The position numbers were made by a program, and so were the translations under genes. This document shows, one piece after another, positions 42,488 through 49,580 of a stretch of 64,000 bases of DNA. Positions within the stretch are counted from its first letter, which is position 1. Each line of letters begins with the position of its first letter. The DNA lies in assembly GCA_031404815.1 (NCBI GenBank), contig JANNIH010000134.1, positions 1-64,000 of the forward strand, in the 5' to 3' direction. Under the pieces are notes generated by a model that was given only the letters and a program-made list of their open reading frames with translations, searched no databases and had not been told where the DNA came from. Source of the stretch: DASYKS01 sp031404815. GTDB lineage: Bacteria > Acidobacteriota > Thermoanaerobaculia > Multivoradales > UBA5704.

Positions 42488-43801
42488 ATGCGCCGGACCA
42501 CCAGGAAGCCACCGCGAGCCGGCGATTGGCGAATTCAGATAGACGAGGTAGGGCGGATCCTCCTTGCGAGCCTCCTTGCGATGACTTTTGGCTGCGCGCT
42601 GGCGAACGATCCCGAGCGGGCGCCTCGGGCGCCTTTGGCCCAGGTTCTGGTTATGGCACCCCCGGTCGAGCAGCTCGGCCTGCGCGCACGCGAGCCGATG
42701 GTCGTCGAGCACCCCGGTGGCACGCTGTTCGTCGCCGGGTATGGCGAAGACCTGCCGACCCTCTGGGCCAGCCGCGACCAGGGCGCAACTTGGACGCGCG
42801 TCGATGTGGGAACCGAGGCCGAGGGGGCGATCGGCAATTCCGACGTGGATCTGGCGGTGGCTGCCGACGGGACAATCTACTTCGTGACCATGGTGTTCGA
42901 TCGCAAGGCGGCGGAGGGCACCCAGATCAGCATCGGCGTCAGCCGCGATGTCGGCGCGACCTGGTCTTGGACGTCGCTGTCGAAAACTCGGTTCGACGAC
43001 CGGCCGTGGGTCGAGGTCGCGACCGACGGGTCCCCTCACGTAATCTGGAACGACGGCGGCGGCGTCTGCCACGCGACCAGCCCGGACCGAGGCGCGACCT
43101 GGATCGAACGGGACCGGGTCCATCCGGAGGGTGGATCGAGCCACCTCGCCGTCGGTCCGAACGGCGAAATCGCGGTTCGCGTTACTCCGATCTCGGCCTC
43201 AGGAAACAAGTTCCACCCGGGCGTCGATCTGATCGCGGTGAGCGCGGACGGGGGCACGACATGGCAGAAACATGCGGCACCGGGCCGGCGCGAGTGGGAC
43301 TTTCCACTATCGGACGAAGAGACGCTGCCCCGCTGGGTGGAACCCCTGGCGTGGGACGCCCGTGGCGACCTCTACTCCCTCTGGTCGAACGAAGAGGGGC
43401 TCTGGCTGGCGCGATCCGCCGACCGCGGCGCGAAGTGGTCGCATTGGCGCGTGGTCCGAAACAGTGACGCCATGTACTTCCCCTATCTCGTCGCACGCGG
43501 TGCCGGCGAGCTGGCGGCGACCTGGTTTTCCGGGCCGGTCGCCACACTGCACGCACACGTGGCGCGGCTCGACGTCGGCGCCGACGACACGCCGCCGCGA
43601 GTGATCCAGGCACCGCCCTTCGAGCCCGATAGCTGGGCTCGCGATCCACAACCGGGCGCGGGCTCTCCCTCGCGCGACCCTGCGGGCGAGTACCTGCCGG
43701 TGACGTTCTTGAAGAGCGGAGGCCTGGCGGTGGTCAGCCCGATTCAAAACGTGGGCGCCCGGCGCTTCGGGTTTTCATGGTGGCGAATCGAGGCGCGTTG
43801 A
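42488..43801 (+). CDS. Asp-box (BNR/sialidase-like) lipoprotein
   Basis: A 437-residue protein. The start at ATG 42,488 gives a signal segment (LLASLLAMTFGCALAN) with a lipobox ending at Cys36. It carries at least five S-x-D-x-G-x-x-W Asp boxes (SRDQGATW, SRDVGATW, SPDRGATW, SADGGTTW, SADRGAKW), typical of the six-bladed sialidase propeller. The sialidase Arg triad cannot be recognised, so I do not call a sialidase. Likely an outer-membrane or periplasmic propeller protein. Confidence 0.8.
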   Translation: MRRTTRKPPRAGDWRIQIDEVGRILLASLLAMTFGCALANDPERAPRAPLAQVLVMAPPVEQLGLRAREPMVVEHPGGTLFVAGYGEDLPTLWASRDQGATWTRVDVGTEAEGAIGNSDVDLAVAADGTIYFVTMVFDRKAAEGTQISIGVSRDVGATWSWTSLSKTRFDDRPWVEVATDGSPHVIWNDGGGVCHATSPDRGATWIERDRVHPEGGSSHLAVGPNGEIAVRVTPISASGNKFHPGVDLIAVSADGGTTWQKHAAPGRREWDFPLSDEETLPRWVEPLAWDARGDLYSLWSNEEGLWLARSADRGAKWSHWRVVRNSDAMYFPYLVARGAGELAATWFSGPVATLHAHVARLDVGADDTPPRVIQAPPFEPDSWARDPQPGAGSPSRDPAGEYLPVTFLKSGGLAVVSPIQNVGARRFGFSWWRIEAR

Positions 43802-43819
43802 GGGGTGATTCTCGATCAT

Positions 43820-46165
43820 CTAACGGCTGCCAGCGGCACGGTAGACCACCCTCCCTTCGAGCACGGTCATCAGCACCTCCACCTCGCCGATCTCGGACTC
43901 CTCGATCTCGAAGAGATGGTCGCTCAACACGACATAGTCGGCGGCCTTGCCGACTTCGAGCGAACCGGTCTCTTCATCGAGCCGGAGCGCGTAGGCGGAC
44001 GCCAGGGTGATCAAGTTCAGAGCCGTCTCCAGATCGGGCAGAGCGTTGGTTTTGCGGGTCAAGGCGCGCTCGATCGTGCCGAGCGGGGAGAGCGGATCGG
44101 CATCCCAATCGCTGCTCAAGGAAACGGCCGCTCCGGCGGCGAGCAGCTTCGCGGTGGGAAGCAAGCCGTTGGCCCGGTCGCCGATCGAACCGGCGAGGTG
44201 GTCGTGGTATCCGACGTCGGTGGACTCCGGCCCGGCCTGAAAATCGGCGGTGACGCCGAGAGTGGCGAAGCGGAAAATGTCGTCCGGATGAACGAGATAG
44301 GTGTGTGTCGTCCGGTGCCGCCGTTCGGCCACATCCCTGAACCCGGCTTTGCCGATCGACTCGACCGCATCGAGCGCGGCACGGGTGGCCGCATCTCCTA
44401 TGACATGAAAGTGCAACTGATAGCCGAGCTTGTAAAGATCCCGCGCGTACCGGTTGAGGCGGGCCTGCTCGAAGTAAAAAAAGCCTTTGGGATACTTGAC
44501 GTCGACCGGTCGATCGTAAGGTTCGAGCAGCGCCGCCGTGCCGAGATCGAGGATGCCGTCGACATAGATCTTGGCGGTGTTGAAACGCAGGAGCCGCTCG
44601 GAATCGTTGCTGAACCGGCGCTTGAACTCGGCGATCTGCGCGTCCGGGGCCAAATCGGGGTAGAGATAGAGCGCGTTGACCGCCCGCACCGTCAGCTCGC
44701 CCGCAACTTCCGCCCGCCGCCAGGCTTCCGGATGGCGCTGCCGCCAGAAGCCGCCGGCATCGCTCACGGTGGTGAGGCCGTTTGCGGCCAGCTCCTCAAG
44801 CGCCAGAGCGAGACCCTCGTCGATCACCTCGTCACCGGGCCGGGCCACATCGCGCACGCGGTGCTGGGCGTTTTCGAGCAGGAGACCGGTCGGGCGGCCG
44901 GTTCGCGGATCGCGGTGAAAGACCCCACCGGGCGGATCGGGATCGTTCGGCCGAATACCGGCCGCCGTCAAGCCGCGGCTGTTGGTCCAGAGGGCATGGC
45001 CGAGATCGTCGAGCACCATCGCCGGACGATCGGGAACAGCGCGATCGAGCGCGATGATCGGCAGCTCCCCAGCTCTGCGCAGACCGAAGAGCGAAGCCCC
45101 GGCGGCCCGAACCCACCTCTCTCCCTTTTGCTCCGTGGCGCATTTGGCCATAAGCCGTTCGTAGATGGGCAGGCTCTTGCCGGGTGGCAGCTCACAGAGG
45201 CCTTGGTTGATTCCCGCCTCTGGGACGTGGACATGGCCATCGACGAAACCAGGCACCACCATCTTGCCTTCGAGGTCGATCTGGTGAGCGTTCGGCCCGG
45301 CGACGGCGCGTACCCTGGCCAGCTCTCCGATCGCGACGATCTCGCCGTCGGCGTCGTAGGCCATCGCCTGCGCCCACGGCTGGCGTGGATTCGCGGTGTA
45401 GAAGGCTCCGTTGATGAGGAGGGTGACCGTCCCTTCGGGACTCCTGACCGCTGAGCGAGGCGCCCTTGGCGCAGCGCTCTCGATCGAGGGAGTTTCCACC
45501 TGCCGCCCCTCGGAGCCCTCGGGTCGCGCGGAACAGGCGGCGAACACGACCAACGTCGCGGAAAGCGCGAGCCGCAGCAGCGCCGAGCTCGCCGCTTTGA
45601 GGTGCTCACGCGCTTGGCGGGCCGAGAGCTGGCCCGAGAGCCAGCGCCCGCTGATCCCTTCGACCATGGCGCTGAGCTGGATTGCGAGCGCCTCTTCGTC
45701 GTGTGTCGCAGGGAGCTCCCCCTGCGCCTTCGCCCGGCCGATCGAAGCGGCGATGTCACGGCTCCAGCGCTCTGTTTGAGCGGCGAAGGTAGGGCGCAGC
45801 CGGGGGTCGAAGATCGCGGCGTTGCGCAGCTCGGCCCAGGCGGTCGAGTTCTTGTTCACCAACGGCACATCTTGGATCTCGTCGAGCAGGCTCGCGATCA
45901 GACCGTCGACCTCCGAACCACCCGGGGTCCGAGCGGTGTAGGCCTCGGCACGGTCGCCGATGTGTTCGAGCGCCAGCCGCAAGAACGTCGCGCGGTCGCC
46001 GAAGTGGTGATAGATGAGCGCCGTCGACACACCGGCGCGTTGCGCCACATCCTCGACGCGGAGGCCACGTACCCCTTGGGTCGCGATCTGCTCGATTGCG
46101 GCGTCGAGCAGGTCGGCCTTGCGATCCGTCGCTTTGGTCTCGGGAGTGACGTTCCTCCGCACCAT
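43820..46165 (-). CDS. TetR regulator fused in frame to an exported-type YtcJ-like amidohydrolase
   Basis: A 781-residue open reading frame. Residues about 15-60 are a TetR DNA-binding domain (VEDVAQRAGVSTALIYHHFG); the ligand-binding helices run to about 190. Without a stop, residues 195-211 form a hydrophobic stretch ending in a lipobox, LALSATLVVFAAC (Cys211). Residues 247-781 are a YtcJ-like metal-dependent amidohydrolase (VDGHVHVPEAG, FHVIGDAATRAAL, SLSSDWDADPLSP, GSLEVGKAADYVVLSD). Two separate genes would be expected: a regulator and a lipoprotein. No usual start codon lies just before the hydrophobic stretch, so either they are truly fused or a small deletion removed the stop/start. 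The ATG follows the agmatine-deiminase-like TAG directly. Confidence 0.75.
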   Translation of the reverse strand: MVRRNVTPETKATDRKADLLDAAIEQIATQGVRGLRVEDVAQRAGVSTALIYHHFGDRATFLRLALEHIGDRAEAYTARTPGGSEVDGLIASLLDEIQDVPLVNKNSTAWAELRNAAIFDPRLRPTFAAQTERWSRDIAASIGRAKAQGELPATHDEEALAIQLSAMVEGISGRWLSGQLSARQAREHLKAASSALLRLALSATLVVFAACSARPEGSEGRQVETPSIESAAPRAPRSAVRSPEGTVTLLINGAFYTANPRQPWAQAMAYDADGEIVAIGELARVRAVAGPNAHQIDLEGKMVVPGFVDGHVHVPEAGINQGLCELPPGKSLPIYERLMAKCATEQKGERWVRAAGASLFGLRRAGELPIIALDRAVPDRPAMVLDDLGHALWTNSRGLTAAGIRPNDPDPPGGVFHRDPRTGRPTGLLLENAQHRVRDVARPGDEVIDEGLALALEELAANGLTTVSDAGGFWRQRHPEAWRRAEVAGELTVRAVNALYLYPDLAPDAQIAEFKRRFSNDSERLLRFNTAKIYVDGILDLGTAALLEPYDRPVDVKYPKGFFYFEQARLNRYARDLYKLGYQLHFHVIGDAATRAALDAVESIGKAGFRDVAERRHRTTHTYLVHPDDIFRFATLGVTADFQAGPESTDVGYHDHLAGSIGDRANGLLPTAKLLAAGAAVSLSSDWDADPLSPLGTIERALTRKTNALPDLETALNLITLASAYALRLDEETGSLEVGKAADYVVLSDHLFEIEESEIGEVEVLMTVLEGRVVYRAAGSR

Positions 46166-47341
46166 CTAGCGCGGCTCCTGCATCGTGATGCAGTGAATAC
46201 CGCCGCCCCCTTCGTGCAGGCGGTCGACATCGAGCTGTTCGACGGTCCTGCCGGGGAAAGCCGATTCCAGCGCCCGACGACAGGCTTCGTCTCGCTCGGC
46301 ATCGCCGAACTGGGCCGTGATCACGGCGCCGTTCACCAGGTGAAAGTTGACGTAGGAGTCGAGAAAGTCCGCGGAGCTGGAACGGACGCTCCTGGGCCCT
46401 TGGATCTCGATCACCTGGAGGCGCCGGCCCTTGGCGTCGGTCGCTTGGCGCAGGATGTCGCGCACCTGGCGGGCGTTGGCCGCCCAGGCGTCGTTCTTAT
46501 CCGGCGGTGAAAGTTGCACCAGCGCAACACCCGGCCGGACGAAGCGGGCAGTGCCGTCAATGTGAGCGTCGGTGATGTCGAGACCGACGATCCCGGGTGC
46601 CCAGATCATCTTGGTCGCACCATACGCGGCGAGGACTGCGGCTTCGACCTGACGGCGGGTCTTCCCCGGATTGCGGTTCGGGTTGACCAGGCTGCTCTCG
46701 GTGGCAAAGAGCGTGCCCTCGCCGTCCGCTTCGATGGCACCACCTTCGCCCACGAATTGGGCGCGCCGGAACGGTAGCTCGGCATCCCCGGCCACTCTTT
46801 CTGCGACCAGCCGGTCCTTCTGATGGGTTTGCTTTCGTCCCCAGGCGTTGAAGCGCAGGCCGATCGCCTCCCGGTTGCCGGCGCTGTTGCGGCGCACGAT
46901 CGGCCCGCTATCACGCATCCAACAGTCGTCGACCGGGATGTGATCGACCACCTCGACCTCGGAGCCGCACGCGCGTCGGGCCACCGCCGCCTCGCGGGCG
47001 TCAGTGGCGCACATCACCACCGGCTCGTAGCGGGCGATGGTTGCGGCGATCACCGCGACATCGCGCTGAACCCCCGGCAAGAGCCGGCCCCAGATGGCTC
47101 GACTGGAGGGCCAGGCCATCCAGGTGCGCACATGCTCGTCACCGTCGTGCGGCACGGACCAGCTCCCGGCCGCCGCCGTCGCGGCAGCGACGGATCGGCA
47201 ACCCGGAAGGAGACTCACCGCGGCGGCGCCAACCGCCAAGAACAGCCGACGCCGGTCCAGACCGGCATCAGAGGCCCCCCACTCGTCGTGGTAGGAGTCG
47301 GAGGCAGGGTTGCGGTCGTCTTGGGTCGGAAGGGTCGGCAT
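46166..47341 (-). CDS. Exported agmatine deiminase/peptidylarginine deiminase-like protein
   Basis: A 391-residue member of the Porphyromonas-type peptidylarginine deiminase/agmatine deiminase superfamily. Active-site blocks are WMRDSGPIV (Asp), GLDITDAHIDGTARFV (His, Asp) and GGGGIHCITMQEP (nucleophilic Cys). The N-terminus has a twin-arginine motif and lipobox: DRRRLFLAVGAAAVSLLPGC, so it is likely a Tat-exported lipoprotein. I use ATG 47,341, which has AGGAG five bases upstream, rather than GTG 47,347. The ribosome-binding site touches a perfect palindrome, the likely operator of the TetR encoded downstream. Most agmatine deiminases are cytoplasmic, so export is unusual. Confidence 0.85.
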   Translation of the reverse strand: MPTLPTQDDRNPASDSYHDEWGASDAGLDRRRLFLAVGAAAVSLLPGCRSVAAATAAAGSWSVPHDGDEHVRTWMAWPSSRAIWGRLLPGVQRDVAVIAATIARYEPVVMCATDAREAAVARRACGSEVEVVDHIPVDDCWMRDSGPIVRRNSAGNREAIGLRFNAWGRKQTHQKDRLVAERVAGDAELPFRRAQFVGEGGAIEADGEGTLFATESSLVNPNRNPGKTRRQVEAAVLAAYGATKMIWAPGIVGLDITDAHIDGTARFVRPGVALVQLSPPDKNDAWAANARQVRDILRQATDAKGRRLQVIEIQGPRSVRSSSADFLDSYVNFHLVNGAVITAQFGDAERDEACRRALESAFPGRTVEQLDVDRLHEGGGGIHCITMQEPR

Positions 47342-47349
47342 CGTCACTC

Positions 47350-47369
47350 CTGACTGAAATTTCAGTCAG
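47350..47369. promoter_or_regulatory. Perfect 20-bp palindrome, likely TetR operator
   Basis: CTGACTGAAATTTCAGTCAG reads the same on both strands. It starts within the Shine-Dalgarno of the agmatine-deiminase-like gene, upstream of the operon that encodes a TetR regulator. Size and symmetry are as expected for a TetR dimer site, and binding there would block the operon, giving autoregulation. Confidence 0.75.
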
Positions 47370-47457
47370 CGTACAGCTTGGCGGCCGGTTTGGCAAACGG
47401 GCGGGGCTGCCGGGGCGAGGCGGTGCCGCCCGGACAAATGCCCGCGAGCACCCGGAG

Positions 47458-47505
47458 CTAGTCGAGGGCGGAGTGTTCGACGGTGGATTCGGTGAGGTGG
47501 GTCAT
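47458..47505 (-). pseudogene. First codons of a type I restriction HsdR
   Basis: The frame starting at ATG 47,505 reads MTHLTESTVEHSALD and then TAG. HsdR subunits begin with this TES-x-VE-x-AALxWL pattern, and the stop replaces what would be the TGG of the Trp codon. Everything beyond it is decayed or deleted. It lies 34 bp past the stop of the DUF4276 gene in the same orientation. Confidence 0.6.
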
Positions 47506-47539
47506 GGGTGCTTCTCTTGGACTCCAGGGGGCACATGCA

Positions 47540-48157
47540 TCATGCGACCGCCTCCGCGATGGCGTCGCAGAACCTGGTGAAACTTCGCGACCGGGTGCGC
47601 GCGGGGTCCATTCGAGCACCGATCGTCCGGGCCACCTCCAGCTTCGGCAAGCCTGACTTGAAATAGCCATGCCGTTTTAGGACGCGCTCGAATGCCTCCC
47701 AGGTACCACCACTGATGGCGTCGGAGTCACGGTAGGGCGTTTGATTCGGAACGGTGGAAGATACTCTCGGGTACGCGCTGCATACAGCCGGCCAATCGCC
47801 GAAATACCATGCCTCCAGCTCCTCGATCGCGATTCGGCTGACCAGTTGCCACCGTTGCCTGCCGGCTCGCGATCGGGTCACCAGCCCCGCGGAGTCGGCC
47901 ATTTCTTCGAGCCGTCCCTTCAACTTCTTGCAGTCCTCCTCGTCGCCGTCGACCACCACGACGATGCGCCAGTCCGCAGGAAGCCACTGCGCATAGCCGC
48001 GCAGGCGCGCCTGTAGCTTCGCCAGGAGGTCGCCCTTGCCCTGAAACGGATGCACCTCGAAGCTGCGGTCATTGGGTAACAGGCGCGGCAGCAGAGCGCG
48101 CAAGAAGGCTTCCATCGACGGCTCCTCCACCAGCAATTCCAGGTGCGTCGCCGTCAT
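47540..48157 (-). CDS. DUF4276 protein (TOPRIM-like)
   Basis: A 205-residue DUF4276 protein. The acidic site residues are in HLELLVEEPSMEAFLRALLP (Glu) and IVVVVDGDEEDCKKLK (Asp-x-Asp-like), a TOPRIM-type arrangement. Further family marks are FQGKGDLLAKLQARLRGYAQ and SRIAIEELEAWYFGDW. The ATG at 48,157 overlaps the ATPase stop by 4 nt. With the ATPase it should form an OLD-like ATPase-nuclease pair. The flanks carry type I restriction remnants, so this is probably part of a defence operon. Confidence 0.85.
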   Translation of the reverse strand: MTATHLELLVEEPSMEAFLRALLPRLLPNDRSFEVHPFQGKGDLLAKLQARLRGYAQWLPADWRIVVVVDGDEEDCKKLKGRLEEMADSAGLVTRSRAGRQRWQLVSRIAIEELEAWYFGDWPAVCSAYPRVSSTVPNQTPYRDSDAISGGTWEAFERVLKRHGYFKSGLPKLEVARTIGARMDPARTRSRSFTRFCDAIAEAVA

Positions 48158-49395
48158 AACTTGCGTGCCCCACGCGCGCGGGTGGGCGACCCTTGGTTGA
48201 CCAGTGGATCGCCCACACCAAGCTGACCTTCCATCCAGAGATGGCCGAGCAGCGCGCCCTGTTCGACAAACTGCGGCACTCCGGTCAGGTCCGACGCGCG
48301 GCGCGTCTGGGTATAGCCCTGCTCGTCGCGCCAGAGCACCCGCACCTCTTCCGGGCGCAGCGCGTTGAGAAAGAACGGCGAATGCGTGGTCACGAGCAGC
48401 TGCGTCCGCTCGGTTGCGACTCGGCATTCCTCGGCGAGCTCAGGCAGCAGGCGCGGGTGCAGGAAATTCTCCGGCTCCTCAATGCCGACGAAGGGCGGCG
48501 GCGTCGGGTCGTAGAGCAGAACCAGGTAGGCCAACATCCTCAAAGTGCCGTCGGAGGCGAAGCGTGCCAGCACCGGTTGGCTGAACGGCGCGTCCTTGAT
48601 CTGCAGCAGCAGACGGCCGTCGGGCATCGTCTCGGCGAAGACGCGTTCGATTCGTGGCACTCGCTTGCGCAGTACGCCGAAGATCCGCTCCAGTTGACCC
48701 TCGTGCCGCTCGGCCAAGTTCTGGATTACGTTGGCGAGGTTGTCACCCGTCTTGGTCAATCGCTCTTGCGGGCCGGCTTCGGGCTGACCACGCGCACTGT
48801 CGGCGGAGAGATAGGACACGTACCAACCGGTGATGAATTCCCGCAAAGCGGCAACCCTAGGATGGTCGGAGAATTGGCCCAGCGCGTTGACCGCCAGCAG
48901 GTCGGAGGAGGTGAGGGGCACCTCGACGCGCCGGTCCTGCGCGTCGGGCAACTCGCCGCTGACCGCGCGGCCCTGACCCTCGCGATAGTCGAGAAATCGA
49001 AAGGGTCGCCCGTAGCTGCCGCGCTTCCAGCGCAACCATTCCTCGACCACCACGGGCCTGCCGTCGCGCTCGTCGACGGCTAGGTGATAGGTGATCAGCG
49101 GATATCCCGGCTCGCGGTATTTGATCTCAATCGATACCGGCCCGTCGCCGCCGCGCGTCTTGAGCTCTTTGGCCCGCCCGCGTTTGTCCCAGGCCCGGCG
49201 GAGCCCCAGTTCAAAACACTCGGCCAAGAAAGCGAACACGTCGAACACGGTGGACTTGCCGCTGCCGTTGGGACCGAGCAGCACCGTCAGGGGCGTCAGA
49301 TCCTTGAGCTCGACCTCACGCAGCGCGCGGAAGTTCTGCACCTTCAGGGACTCGATGCGCGCCACGGCGGCGGGGCGCCCGACGATTGGTTTCAT
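48154..49395 (-). CDS. AAA15/AAA21-type ATPase paired with DUF4276
   Basis: A 413-residue RecF/OLD-type ATPase. It has Walker A GPNGSGKST near residues 44-52, a signature-like FASDGTLRMLAYLVLL, Walker B FVGIEEPENFLHP and the H-loop LLVTTHSPFFLN. The start ATG overlaps the HsdS remnant stop as ATGA. Apart from the ATPase core it has no nuclease domain; the DUF4276 partner probably supplies it. The intact motifs suggest it can work even though the restriction genes around it are gone. Confidence 0.88.
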   Translation of the reverse strand: MKPIVGRPAAVARIESLKVQNFRALREVELKDLTPLTVLLGPNGSGKSTVFDVFAFLAECFELGLRRAWDKRGRAKELKTRGGDGPVSIEIKYREPGYPLITYHLAVDERDGRPVVVEEWLRWKRGSYGRPFRFLDYREGQGRAVSGELPDAQDRRVEVPLTSSDLLAVNALGQFSDHPRVAALREFITGWYVSYLSADSARGQPEAGPQERLTKTGDNLANVIQNLAERHEGQLERIFGVLRKRVPRIERVFAETMPDGRLLLQIKDAPFSQPVLARFASDGTLRMLAYLVLLYDPTPPPFVGIEEPENFLHPRLLPELAEECRVATERTQLLVTTHSPFFLNALRPEEVRVLWRDEQGYTQTRRASDLTGVPQFVEQGALLGHLWMEGQLGVGDPLVNQGSPTRARGARKL

Positions 49396-49502
49396 GCGAC
49401 ATCCTCGATTCGTAGGTAGGCATCCTTCAACCGAAGCTCGCCGGAGATGAGCTTGGGGATAAGCGTATCGCGGAGGGCCTCTCGTTTCTTGATTCTATGC
49501 CG
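49392..49502 (-). pseudogene. C-terminal remnant of a type I HsdS specificity subunit
   Basis: The frame directly upstream of the ATPase start ends KKREALRDTLIPKLISGELR and LKDAYLRIEDVA, then TGA. This is the usual end of HsdS: the last helix and PKL-L/I-SGE-L/I-R. Only about 36 codons remain; upstream the sequence becomes a G/C-rich junk and a poly-C run. The stop overlaps the ATPase ATG by 4 nt, so hsdS and the ATPase were once translationally coupled. Confidence 0.75.
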
Positions 49503-49559
49503 GACGGGCGACGGCGGAACGGGGTCGCGCGAGCGCCGGGCCGGGCCTGGCACCCGGCG

Positions 49560-49574
49560 CCCCCCCCCCCCCCC
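49560..49574. repeat. Poly-C homopolymer run
   Basis: Fifteen consecutive C bases, six bases beyond the stop of the trypsin-CsgG-PEGA gene. It is outside coding sequence. Such runs vary in length by slippage and are error-prone in sequencing. Confidence 0.7.
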
Positions 49575-49580
49575 GCTCCC

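Noticed and set aside
42488..43801. A true sialidase
   Set aside because: Asp boxes are clear, but the Arg triad, Tyr/Glu and Asp catalytic set was not found, so only a propeller is supported.
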